Source: a bacterium (lineage in GTDB: Bacteria > NPL-UPA2 > JAUVJM01). From it: DNA of 21,545 nucleotides. Position 1 is the stretch's first letter. Each line of letters opens with the position of its first letter. The position numbers were made by a program, and so were the translations under genes. Shown piece by piece: positions 1 through 6,404 of this stretch. Location: positions 1 through 21,545 of the forward strand of contig JAUVJM010000012.1 in NCBI GenBank assembly GCA_030596585.1, read 5' to 3'. Under the pieces are notes generated by a model. That model was not told the origin of the DNA and made no database searches. It saw only the letters and a program-made list of their open reading frames with translations.

Positions 1-19
1 AATTATGAATTACGAATTA
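1..19 (+). repeat. 19-bp direct repeat, copy 1 (AT-rich)
   Basis: AATTATGAATTACGAATTA occurs here and again, identically, at 1402-1420. A related inverted copy lies at 3435-3450. The two exact copies bracket the unknown gene and the toxin-antitoxin cluster. The copy may extend beyond the left edge of the window. The rest of 1-122 holds no gene; TGTCATTCTG at 55-64 matches the left end of the palindromes at 3363 and 10916 and may be a decayed fragment. Confidence 0.7.
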
Positions 20-122
20 TACACAGCGACCTTAATTTTTGCGTATGCCTATTCTGTCATTCTGGGAGTGGCGTAGTAGCAAAAGTTCAATAATTGATGT
101 TATAACTACATAAATATTAAAT

Positions 123-401
123 ATGAAATCAAAAACAATAGAAAAAGGAGCAAAAGCATTCTATGCAGGTACTGTCCAAGCTGTTGATTTCTCAATAAAA
201 AATCCCGATATCAATATTAGGACTACAATCCAACAGTCATTGGTAAATAAAAATGGTGAGGCAAGTAAGATTGAAAAGCTAAAAAAGAAATATTGGCCCA
301 AGAAGCAAATTATTCCTCATTGGTCAGGGCTTGGAGTCAAAGGAAGAGCAAAATTAGTTGGCAAAGAATATGAAAGATTGGCAAACGCGAGATTATGCTA
401 A
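123..401 (+). CDS. hypothetical protein, small and basic
   Basis: A 92-residue open frame that I do not recognise. The product is lysine-rich, with a KKKYWPKK cluster near residues 54-61 and no signal peptide, membrane segment or metal motif. Base composition is clearly more AT-rich than the housekeeping genes downstream, which together with the nearby toxin-antitoxin genes suggests acquired DNA. No Shine-Dalgarno sequence is visible before the ATG. A TATAAC at 101-106 could serve as a -10 box, but no convincing -35 box accompanies it. It could be a real accessory gene, a remnant of one, or a chance frame in AT-rich sequence. Confidence 0.4.
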   Translation: MKSKTIEKGAKAFYAGTVQAVDFSIKNPDINIRTTIQQSLVNKNGEASKIEKLKKKYWPKKQIIPHWSGLGVKGRAKLVGKEYERLANARLC

Positions 402-408
402 GTGCCCT

Positions 409-452
409 GCCTGCCTGGACTTGGGCTAATTAAGGGGCCTGTCCAGTCAGGC
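409..452. repeat. imperfect inverted repeat (12-bp arms)
   Basis: GCCTGCCTGGAC (409-420) pairs with GTCCAGTCAGGC (441-452) with one mismatch around a 20-nt loop, just after the unknown gene. An A-run, not a T-run, follows on the + strand, so it is not a standard intrinsic terminator for that gene. Confidence 0.5.
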
Positions 453-486
453 AAAAAGGGGGGAGAGAAACTCATCATTGCGGAAA

Positions 487-568
487 TGTCATTCCGCACT
501 TGATGCGGAATCCAGGATTCCAGCACGACTGTGGCGTTTTCTGGATTCCCGTTTTCACGGGAATGACA
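487..568. repeat. dumbbell palindromic repeat, family B copy 1
   Basis: The element starts TGTCATTCC and ends GGGAATGACA. It contains two hairpins: ATTCCGC/GCGGAAT around 491-511 and ATTCCCG (545-551)/CGGGAAT (558-564) with loop TTTTCA. A second copy with a compensatory base change lies at 15616-15690. It occupies most of the gap between the unknown gene and the toxin-antitoxin cluster. The remainder of 402-648 shows no gene. Confidence 0.8.
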
Positions 569-648
569 GGCATAAACATGTCCTCCGGCTTGACCGGGGG
601 AAAGGAGAGGTTTTTGACAGTACCGTAGGAAAGGAAGAGAGGTGAATC

Positions 649-867
649 ATGACAAAACTGTTAGAGAAAGCATTTGAGGATGCTTCAAAGCTTCCAGGCA
701 TTGAGCAAAACGCGTTGGCAAAGTGGCTATTGGAAGAACTTGAGGCTGAAAAGAAATGGGACCGAGCGTTTGCTGGATCTGAAGACGGACTTGGCCAACT
801 TGCCGATGAAGCAATTGAGGCTCACGGGCAAGGAAAAACCACACCATTGGATATTGACAAACTATGA
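649..867 (+). CDS. antitoxin of the 'addiction module' type (upstream partner of a RelE/ParE toxin)
   Basis: A 72-residue acidic, helical protein. The layout resembles the small antitoxins that precede RelE/ParE toxins: an N-terminal helix with a KLPGIEQNALAKWLLEEL pattern (residues 14-31), then a W-D-x-A-F-x-x-S-x-D-x-L core, a L-A-D-E-A-x-x-x-H segment, and a short T-x-P-L-D tail. I infer that it neutralises the toxin and may bind its own promoter region. The ATG at 649 follows AGAGGTG (637-643), a good ribosome-binding site. The stop overlaps the toxin start as ATGA (864-867), so the two are translationally coupled. This family is usually found with ParE-like toxins, whereas the toxin here resembles those paired with Phd/YefM antitoxins; see findings. 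Confidence 0.7.
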   Translation: MTKLLEKAFEDASKLPGIEQNALAKWLLEELEAEKKWDRAFAGSEDGLGQLADEAIEAHGQGKTTPLDIDKL

Positions 868-1112
868 AATACCAAGTTGAATTAAAACCAAAGGCTATCA
901 AGGACTTGAATGGTATACCAAAAGAGCAGGGAAAAAGAATAGTTGAGAAGTTGAAGATCCTTGAGAGCAATCTTGAGGGAGACATAAAGAAATTGACAAA
1001 TTATACCCCGGAATATAGACTGCGAGCAGGAGATTGGCGTATTCTCTTCGAGGTGGAGGAGAAGAGAGTAGTCGTTTACCGTATTCGTCATCGAAAAGAA
1101 GCATACAAATAG
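864..1112 (+). CDS. RelE-family toxin (predicted mRNA interferase)
   Basis: An 82-residue basic protein with the RelE/ParE fold signature: an N-terminal beta strand, two helices, and a C-terminal sheet carrying PEYRLRAGDWRILFEV (about residues 50-65) and VYRIRHRKEAY at the end. RelE toxins cleave mRNA on the ribosome using basic and tyrosine residues in this C-terminal sheet; the conserved Arg, His, Lys and Tyr are all present, so the toxin looks intact. It starts inside the stop of the upstream antitoxin (ATGA) and is followed after 9 bp by a second antitoxin of a different family. The GDWRILFE style is typical of RelE toxins with a downstream Phd/YefM antitoxin. Activity is inferred from sequence only. 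Confidence 0.85.
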   Translation: MKYQVELKPKAIKDLNGIPKEQGKRIVEKLKILESNLEGDIKKLTNYTPEYRLRAGDWRILFEVEEKRVVVYRIRHRKEAYK

Positions 1113-1121
1113 GGGGCAGTT

Positions 1122-1316
1122 ATGACTATCCATCCACAAGTTATCGAGAGACAGGGCAGGAAGGAATTTGTTGTATTGCCTTACGAGGAGTTTCTGTCCA
1201 TTCGAGAGGCGTTAGAGGATTTCGAGGATCTAAAAGAATTGAGGAAGGAAAAAGAAAAGTCTAAGAACGAACCTGCGACATCTCTCGATGAAGTTGCCAG
1301 AAGTCTTAATCCATAA
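1122..1316 (+). CDS. Phd/YefM-type antitoxin
   Basis: A 64-residue acidic protein. Its N-terminus (MTIHPQVIERQGRKEFVVLP, residues 1-20) followed by YEEF-L is a hallmark of the small Phd/YefM-type antitoxins encoded directly downstream of RelE toxins. The C-terminal half is a charged coiled helix (EDFEDLKELRKEKEK, about residues 32-46) likely to wrap the toxin. AGGGGG at the toxin stop serves as its ribosome-binding site. I infer that this is the native partner of the toxin at 864-1112 and that the 72-residue protein upstream is an additional antitoxin. No other gene follows before hslV. Confidence 0.8.
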   Translation: MTIHPQVIERQGRKEFVVLPYEEFLSIREALEDFEDLKELRKEKEKSKNEPATSLDEVARSLNP

Positions 1317-1337
1317 AATGGGCTCAATCAATCACGG

Positions 1338-1368
1338 CACCCGACCCCGAAAGCGTTCGGGGCGGGTG
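1338..1368. repeat. strong hairpin downstream of the toxin-antitoxin genes
   Basis: CACCCG (1338-1343) and CCCCGAA (1345-1351) pair with TTCGGGG (1356-1362) and CGGGTG (1363-1368), giving 13 base pairs with a single bulged A and loop AGCG. No T-tract follows on the + strand. It may block transcription readthrough from the toxin-antitoxin genes into hslV, or be another member of the palindrome-rich repeat load of this genome. Confidence 0.65.
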
Positions 1369-1401
1369 AGCTTAATCGTTGGCAATGAGGAAACAATTAT
1401 G

Positions 1402-1420
1402 AATTATGAATTACGAATTA
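1402..1420 (+). repeat. 19-bp direct repeat, copy 2 (AT-rich)
   Basis: Identical to positions 1-19 over all 19 bases. Here it sits in the 157-bp gap before hslV, partly in tandem with itself (GAATTATGAATTATGAATTACG). Confidence 0.75.
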
Positions 1421-1473
1421 GGAATAGAGAAGGCGAAAGAAGTCAACTCGTAATTGAAGATTCGCAATCAAAG

Positions 1474-1998
1474 ATGAGACACACGACAATTTTATCAGTA
1501 AGGCATGGAGGAGAAGTTGCCATAGGCGGGGATGGACAGATAACTCAGCAGGCATCCATCATGAAACAGTCCGCAGTCAAAGTGCGCAGGATGTACAACG
1601 GCAAGGTCTTAACCGGGTTTTCGGGAGGAGCCGCGGATGCCCTTACACTTTTTGAAAGATTCGAGACCAAACTCGAACAGCACAGCGGAAACCTGCCCAG
1701 GGCGGCAGTAGAACTGTCAAAAGAATGGAGAACGGACAGGGTCCTGCGCAGGCTTGAGGCATTGCTGGCTGTGGCAGACAAGAAACATTCTCTCCTTATA
1801 TCCGGCAACGGAGACTGCATCGAGCCTGATGATGGAATAATCGCTATCGGGTCAGGAGGTCCCTATGCTCTTGCCGCGGCACGGGCTATGCTCAAGCATT
1901 CCAAACTGAGTGCTGAAAAGATAGTGAAAGAGGCACTCCTTATAGCGTCAACAATCTGTATTTACACAAATGATAAAATAACCGTGGAGACATTGTAA
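1474..1998 (+). CDS. hslV: ATP-dependent protease subunit HslV (ClpQ)
   Basis: Threonine protease subunit of the HslVU complex, a two-ring peptidase resembling the 20S proteasome beta subunit, which degrades unfolded proteins in the cytoplasm with HslU as unfoldase. The 174-residue length is typical. The N-terminus is MRHTTILSVR; Thr4 is the expected catalytic nucleophile after removal of a three-residue leader. GGDGQ, KVRR-YNGKVL-GF-GG-ADA-TLFERFE and a C-terminal ICIYTND all match the family. The frame is open further upstream (to 1288), but that extension runs through the AT repeat and hairpin and has no family similarity, so the ATG at 1474 is chosen; no strong Shine-Dalgarno precedes it. 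The stop overlaps the hslU start by one base. Confidence 0.96.
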   Translation: MRHTTILSVRHGGEVAIGGDGQITQQASIMKQSAVKVRRMYNGKVLTGFSGGAADALTLFERFETKLEQHSGNLPRAAVELSKEWRTDRVLRRLEALLAVADKKHSLLISGNGDCIEPDDGIIAIGSGGPYALAAARAMLKHSKLSAEKIVKEALLIASTICIYTNDKITVETL

Positions 1999-3314
1999 TG
2001 CTAATGCCTGTAGAAATAGTCAAAGAACTCGATAAGTACATCATCAGTCAGGGTGAGGCAAAGAAAGCGGTAGCTATTGCCCTTAGAAACAGATGGCGCC
2101 GCCAGAAACTGCCCCTGGACCTGCGGGACGAAGTGGCACCCAGGAACATAATCATGATTGGGCCCACGGGCGTCGGCAAGACCGAAATCGCCAGGCGGCT
2201 CGCTAATCTGACACAGGCGCCTTTCCTTAAGGTTGAAGCTTCAAAATTCACCGAAGTCGGCTATGTGGGCAGAGATGTGGAATCGATGGTGAGAGATCTG
2301 GCTGACATAGCCATCAACATGGCAAAAGCGGAAAAGAGCATAGAGGTGAAAGAGAAAGGAGAAATGCTGGCTGAGGAGAGAATCCTTGACCTTCTTCTGC
2401 CTCCGGTGACGTCTCAGGAGGCTGAGAACGAAAAGCTGAAAACGACCAGGGAAAAGCTCAGGGAAAGGCTGCATTCAGGCGAACTTGACAAACGCGTCGT
2501 GGAACTGGAGTTGAAAGAACGGACGTCTCCCACCGTGGAGATATTCTCAAGCGCCGGGATTGAAGAACTCGGCATAAATTTCCAGGAGATGTTTGGGAAA
2601 ATGCTGCCGGAACGAACCAAGAAAAGGAAGGTTGCTATTGCCGAAGCGTTGAGGCTGCTCCGGCAGGAAGAAACCCAGAAGCTCATAGATATGGAAGATA
2701 TCGTAAAGACGGCAAAAGCAAGAATCGAGAATTCGGGCATAATATTTCTCGACGAACTGGACAAAGTTGCCGGACGCCAGGGCGGAGTCGGCCCGGATGT
2801 ATCAAGAGAAGGTGTGCAGAGGGACATCCTCCCGATAGTCGAGGGTACGTCGGTAGCAACCAAATACGGGATGGTGAAAACCGACCATATTCTTTTCATT
2901 GCCGCGGGAGCTTTCCACGTGTCGAAACCTTCGGATTTGATTCCGGAACTGCAGGGGAGGTTCCCAATAAGGGTCGAACTGTCGAGTCTCACAGCCAAAG
3001 AGTTCGAGAAAATCCTGCTTCAGCCGCGGAATGCTCTCACCAAGCAGTACATAGGACTTCTCGGAACCGAAGGAATAGAAATCGAGTTCAGGAAAAGCGC
3101 GGTAAAAGAAATATCCGCCATGGCTTATGCTGTCAACCAGCAGACGGAGGACATAGGAGCAAGGAGACTGCACACCATCATGGAAAAGCTCCTTGAGGAT
3201 ATCTCCTTCAATGCTCCGAAGGTTGCCAAGAAAATTGTGATTGACGGGAAATACGTTAAGGAGAAACTCTCAAAGATTATCAAGGATACGGACCTTAGCA
3301 GATACATCCTTTAG
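1998..3314 (+). CDS. hslU: ATP-dependent protease ATPase subunit HslU (ClpY)
   Basis: AAA+ unfoldase that feeds substrates into HslV. The 438-residue length is close to the usual 440-460. Visible landmarks: Walker A GPTGVGKT (residues 55-62), pore loop GYVGRD (88-93), the inserted I-domain (about 110-240, charged and helical), Walker B IIFLDELDK (248-256), GRFPIRVEL (320-328), and a C-terminal LSRYIL tail like those that dock into and activate HslV. It shares the A of its ATG with the stop codon of hslV, so translation is almost certainly coupled. After the stop comes a 157-bp gap holding a palindromic repeat before rpsB. Confidence 0.97.
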   Translation: MLMPVEIVKELDKYIISQGEAKKAVAIALRNRWRRQKLPLDLRDEVAPRNIIMIGPTGVGKTEIARRLANLTQAPFLKVEASKFTEVGYVGRDVESMVRDLADIAINMAKAEKSIEVKEKGEMLAEERILDLLLPPVTSQEAENEKLKTTREKLRERLHSGELDKRVVELELKERTSPTVEIFSSAGIEELGINFQEMFGKMLPERTKKRKVAIAEALRLLRQEETQKLIDMEDIVKTAKARIENSGIIFLDELDKVAGRQGGVGPDVSREGVQRDILPIVEGTSVATKYGMVKTDHILFIAAGAFHVSKPSDLIPELQGRFPIRVELSSLTAKEFEKILLQPRNALTKQYIGLLGTEGIEIEFRKSAVKEISAMAYAVNQQTEDIGARRLHTIMEKLLEDISFNAPKVAKKIVIDGKYVKEKLSKIIKDTDLSRYIL

Positions 3315-3332
3315 AATAAATTAAGAATTGGG

Positions 3333-3428
3333 GTAAATATTCGGTGAACTGTGTCATTGACATGTCATTCTGAGGAGCAGAGCGACGAAGAATCTCTATG
3401 TAGATTCTTCACTTCGTTCAGAATGACA
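3333..3428. repeat. palindromic repeat, family A copy 1
   Basis: Begins GTAAATATTC (3333-3342), followed by a variable spacer and a palindrome from TGTCATTCTGA (3363-3373) to TCAGAATGACA (3418-3428). An inner stem pairs GAAGAATCT (3387-3395) with AGATTCTTC (3402-3410). A second copy lies at 10887-10979, with the same left flank and nearly the same core. It fills the gap between hslU and rpsB. I see no clear rpsB promoter or T-tract terminator in this gap. Confidence 0.85.
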
Positions 3429-3434
3429 CAGCCG

Positions 3435-3450
3435 TTCGTAATTCGTAATT
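3435..3450 (-). repeat. AT-rich short repeat, inverted copy
   Basis: The reverse complement of this 16-mer (AATTACGAATTACGAA) matches the 19-bp repeat at 1-19 and 1402-1420 at 15 of 16 positions. It abuts the palindromic element on its left and the rpsB ribosome-binding region on its right. Confidence 0.5.
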
Positions 3451-3471
3451 GAAAAAAGAGGAGGAGAATAA

Positions 3472-4320
3472 TTGAATGAAATAACAATGAAAGAATTGCT
3501 GGAGGCAGGCGTGCACTTTGGGCATCAAAAGAGGAAATGGAATCCCAAGATGAGAAGGTTCATATTTGGGGAAAGAAGCGGCATTTATATTATTGACCTC
3601 GAGAAAACAATGGAAGGGCTCAAAAGTGCCTGTTCTTTCCTTGAGGAAAGTGCCGCCGCCGGCAAAATCGTGCTGTTTGTTGGGACTAAGAAACAGGCAG
3701 TGGAATCCGTCTCGGCGGAAGCAGCCAGATGCGGAATGCTCCATGTAACCCGCCGCTGGCTCGGCGGAACGCTAACGAATTTCGAGACCCTGCGCGGCAG
3801 GATCAAGAAACTCAAGGAACTTGAAAGCATCGAAGAAGACGCTCCTTCACGGTTGACAAAGAAGGAAATTCTGGTACTGAAAAGGGAAAGGGAAAGACTG
3901 CAAAAGAATCTTTCCGGTCTCAGGGATATGGAATCCGTGCCCGGAGTTCTGGTTGTGGTTGACCCTCACCGCGAGAAGATAGCGGTTTCGGAAGCAAACA
4001 AGATGGGAATTCCGATTGTGGCAATTGCGGATACAAACGCGAACCCGGACTCGCTGCAGTATTGCATACCGGCTAACGACGATGCAATTAGAGCAATCAA
4101 GGTTCTCGTTTCCAGAATGGCGGATGCTGTTATTGAAGGGAAAAGGAAAACGGTGCAGGTCTTCGAAGAAAAAGAATCAGGGGAAAAGAAAGAATCGGAA
4201 GAAGAACCGGCAGAAGAACCTGTAAAGCAGGATGCGGAGACTCCGGAACAGGAAGAACCGGAAAAACCGCAGGAGGAAGCAGGGACAACGGAAACGGCAA
4301 AGGAGAAAGAAGAAAAATGA
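3472..4320 (+). CDS. rpsB: 30S ribosomal protein S2
   Basis: Small-subunit ribosomal protein S2. The N-terminal MKELLEAGVHFGHQKRKWNP and later RRWLGGTLTNF, PGVLVVVDP and GIPIVAIADTNANPD segments are canonical. The start is a TTG at 3472, placed 6-7 nt after GAGGAG; this gives the same N-terminal length as known S2 proteins, while the in-frame ATG five codons later lacks such a site. At 282 residues it is about 40 longer than E. coli S2 because of a C-terminal tail from about residue 227 made almost entirely of Glu, Lys, Pro and Gln. It heads the rpsB-tsf-pyrH-frr cluster and its TGA overlaps the tsf start (ATGA). Confidence 0.97.
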   Translation: MNEITMKELLEAGVHFGHQKRKWNPKMRRFIFGERSGIYIIDLEKTMEGLKSACSFLEESAAAGKIVLFVGTKKQAVESVSAEAARCGMLHVTRRWLGGTLTNFETLRGRIKKLKELESIEEDAPSRLTKKEILVLKRERERLQKNLSGLRDMESVPGVLVVVDPHREKIAVSEANKMGIPIVAIADTNANPDSLQYCIPANDDAIRAIKVLVSRMADAVIEGKRKTVQVFEEKESGEKKESEEEPAEEPVKQDAETPEQEEPEKPQEEAGTTETAKEKEEK

Positions 4321-4910
4321 AAGCTACGACAGACTCTATCAGGGAATTGCGCCAGCAAACCGGAGCCGGAGTTATGGATTGCAAGAAAGCTCTGGGGGAA
4401 GCTGACGGTGATATAGATAAGGCAGTTAGTGTCCTGCGCAAGCAGGGTATCGTCAAAGCGGCAGGGAAGATGTCTCGCGAAGCTAGAGAAGGGCTGATTG
4501 CATCTTACATCCATCCAGGCGGGAGAATCGGGGTGCTTGTTGAAATCAATTGTGAGACTGATTTTGTGGCTAAGACAGATGATTTCAAACAACTTGTGAA
4601 AGACATCACCATGCACATTGCCGCGTGTGAGCCGCGCTACATCCGGCGTGAAGATGTGCCGGAGGGAATGGCGGAACAGGAAAAAGAGATTGTGAAATCC
4701 GAATTTGCAAACAAGCCGGATCAGGTGATTGAGAAAATAGCCAAAGGCAGACTTGACAAATTCTACGGACAAATTTGTCTTATGGAACAGCCTTTCGTAA
4801 AAGAGGAAGACATAACCGTTCGTGAATATGTAGCGTCCCGTGTGGCAAAACTCGGGGAAAACGTGAAAATCACGAGATTAGTGCGTTTTCAGCTGGGGGA
4901 ACAAGTTTGA
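4317..4910 (+). CDS. tsf: translation elongation factor Ts (short form)
   Basis: Guanine-nucleotide exchange factor for EF-Tu. The N-terminal UBA-like domain (about residues 1-50, with IRELRQQTGAGVMDCKKAL) and the TDFVAK motif (residues 81-86), which contacts EF-Tu, are intact. At 197 residues it is the compact single-core form seen in Thermus and many other bacteria rather than the roughly 280-residue E. coli form. It overlaps rpsB by 4 bp and pyrH by 4 bp (TTGA), so all three genes should be translated from one message in fixed proportion. Confidence 0.96.
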   Translation: MKATTDSIRELRQQTGAGVMDCKKALGEADGDIDKAVSVLRKQGIVKAAGKMSREAREGLIASYIHPGGRIGVLVEINCETDFVAKTDDFKQLVKDITMHIAACEPRYIRREDVPEGMAEQEKEIVKSEFANKPDQVIEKIAKGRLDKFYGQICLMEQPFVKEEDITVREYVASRVAKLGENVKITRLVRFQLGEQV

Positions 4911-5623
4911 AGAAGCCGGTTTACAAACGCGTTTTGCTCAAACTCGGAGGCGAAGCCCTGCAGGGAGCAGGTACCCGTGGAATTGACCCGGCTGAGGCAA
5001 AACGTGTAGCAGAACAGGTCAAAGGAATCTGGAAGATGGGCGTGGAAACGGCGATCGTCATCGGAGGTGGAAATATCTTCCGCGGAGAAGCCTTGAGTAA
5101 AGCGGGGATGGACAGGTCAACCGCGGATTACATGGGAATGCTGGCAACCGTTATCAATGCCCTTGCATTGCAGGACGCGCTTGAGAAATTGGGACTGGTG
5201 ACGAGGGTTATGACGGCAATTCATATGGAAGCTCTGGCAGAACCCTACATCAGACGCAGAGCAGTGAGACATCTGGAAAGGAAGCGGGTGGTAATCTTTG
5301 CCGCGGGCACCGGGAATCCGTATTTTACGACAGACACGACTGCGGCACTCAGAGCAGTTGAGATTGGGGCAGAAATTATTCTGAAAGCAACAAAGGTTGA
5401 CGGAATCTATAGTTCCGACCCCGAGGTTAACAAGAAAGCAAAGAAGCTGTACCGGGTCGAACACATGGACGTTATAAGAAAAAGGCTGCGCATAATGGAC
5501 AGCACTGCTATGTCCCTCTGTATGGACAACAACCTTCCAATAGTGGTTTTTGACCTTGGCAGACGGGGCAATATCCGCAGGGTGATTCTGGGAGAAAAAA
5601 TCGGAACGCTGGTTAAAAGCTGA
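4907..5623 (+). CDS. pyrH: UMP kinase
   Basis: Phosphorylates UMP to UDP in pyrimidine nucleotide synthesis; bacterial PyrH is a hexameric amino-acid-kinase-fold enzyme. Visible motifs: LLKLGGEAL near the N-terminus, IVIGGGNIFRG (about residues 50-60), GNPYFTTDTTAALRA, KATKVDGIY-SDP, and a conserved C-terminal half ending in GTLV. The 238-residue length is standard. The start is TTG inside the tsf stop (TTGA, 4907-4910). Placement between tsf and frr is the classic bacterial order. Confidence 0.96.
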   Translation: MKKPVYKRVLLKLGGEALQGAGTRGIDPAEAKRVAEQVKGIWKMGVETAIVIGGGNIFRGEALSKAGMDRSTADYMGMLATVINALALQDALEKLGLVTRVMTAIHMEALAEPYIRRRAVRHLERKRVVIFAAGTGNPYFTTDTTAALRAVEIGAEIILKATKVDGIYSSDPEVNKKAKKLYRVEHMDVIRKRLRIMDSTAMSLCMDNNLPIVVFDLGRRGNIRRVILGEKIGTLVKS

Positions 5624-5642
5624 ATTAAAGGGGAGGAGAAAA

Positions 5643-6200
5643 GTGGAAAAAGAAATCCTGAAAGAAGAGGAAGAGAAGATGAAGAAAGCTCTCGAGGCGA
5701 ACAGCCATGCAATGGCTATGGTTCGCACCGGCCGGGCTTCTCCGTCGCTGCTTGAGAACGTAAAAGTTGACTGTTACGGAACGCAAACGCCCCTGAATCA
5801 GCTATCGAGTGTTTCCGTTCCGGACCCGCGCCTGATCACCATTCAGCCATGGGATAAGTCAATCATAGGCGATATCGAGAAGGCTATTATAAAATCGGAT
5901 CTTGACCTAAGCCCGGTGACGTCGGGCGACATGATTCGGATACCGTTCCCTCCGCTCAGTGAAGAGAGGAGGATGGAACTGGTCAAGGTCGTTCACAAAA
6001 TGGCAGAGGAATGCAGAATCGAGATCCGTCAACAGAGAAGAGATGCCAGAGAGCAATTGAAATCCCTCGAAAAAGAGGGCAAGATTTCCGAGGATGACAG
6101 CCGCAGGGCACAGGAAGAAATGCAGAAGATGACCGACCGCTATATCGAACAGGTGGATAAGAATCTTGCCGCCAAAGAGAAAGAAGTAATGGAGGTATAG
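5643..6200 (+). CDS. frr: ribosome recycling factor
   Basis: Splits post-termination ribosomes together with EF-G. The protein is 185 residues, the same length as E. coli RRF. It has the family landmarks VRTGRASPSLLENVKVDCYG, the ITIQPWDK segment, IRIPFPPLSEERR, and a C-terminal three-helix-bundle arm (VDKNLAAKEKEVMEV). The start is GTG at 5643 after GGGGAGGAG. The TAG stop codon (6198-6200) is also the first three bases of a 201-bp imperfect inverted repeat, so the element may have supplied or preserved the stop. Confidence 0.96.
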   Translation: MEKEILKEEEEKMKKALEANSHAMAMVRTGRASPSLLENVKVDCYGTQTPLNQLSSVSVPDPRLITIQPWDKSIIGDIEKAIIKSDLDLSPVTSGDMIRIPFPPLSEERRMELVKVVHKMAEECRIEIRQQRRDAREQLKSLEKEGKISEDDSRRAQEEMQKMTDRYIEQVDKNLAAKEKEVMEV

Positions 6201-6398
6201 ACTTTTGGAATTTTTCGCTCTGCGTTATTTTCCCCCGACATAGGTCGGGGGACAGCAAAATCTGCGCCGAGTCAGGACAGAAATTAAACTCCTCCCCCGA
6301 TATACATCGGGGTCGTCAGACAAAATTTCTGCTATTTCCTGACTTGGTTTGATTTCGCCTAAAATAACGAAAGTCGCTACAAAAAATCCAAAAGTCTA
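6198..6398. repeat. 201-bp imperfect inverted repeat (MITE-like) between frr and uppS
   Basis: The ends TAGACTTTTGGA (6198-6209) and TCCAAAAGTCTA (6387-6398) are perfect inverted repeats. Further paired blocks run inward: CGTTATTTT (6223-6231) with AAAATAACG (6361-6369), AGTCAGGA (6270-6277) with TCCTGACT (6337-6344), and CAGAAATT (6278-6285) with AATTTCTG (6324-6331). Two local hairpins are nested inside: CCCCCGAC/GTCGGGGG (6232-6251) and CCCCGAT/ATCGGGG (6295-6312). It spans nearly the whole intergenic gap and includes the frr stop codon. No open reading frame is inside it. Confidence 0.85.
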
Positions 6399-6404
6399 CG
6401 GCGA

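Noticed and set aside
487..568. CRISPR-like repeat unit
   Set aside because: Single dispersed copies at distant sites with palindromic ends, no regular spacing and no cas genes.
614..619. TTGACA as a -35 box for the toxin-antitoxin genes
   Set aside because: No acceptable -10 hexamer at 16-18 bp spacing.
1288..1473. 62-residue N-terminal extension of HslV
   Set aside because: It runs through the 3' end of the antitoxin gene, a hairpin and the AT repeat. HslV needs Thr close to the start, which the ATG at 1474 provides.
3966..4772. Long antisense frame of 268 codons opposite rpsB and tsf
   Set aside because: It lies wholly over two certain genes; the purine-rich S2 tail creates a stop-poor antisense strand. 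It has no family features.
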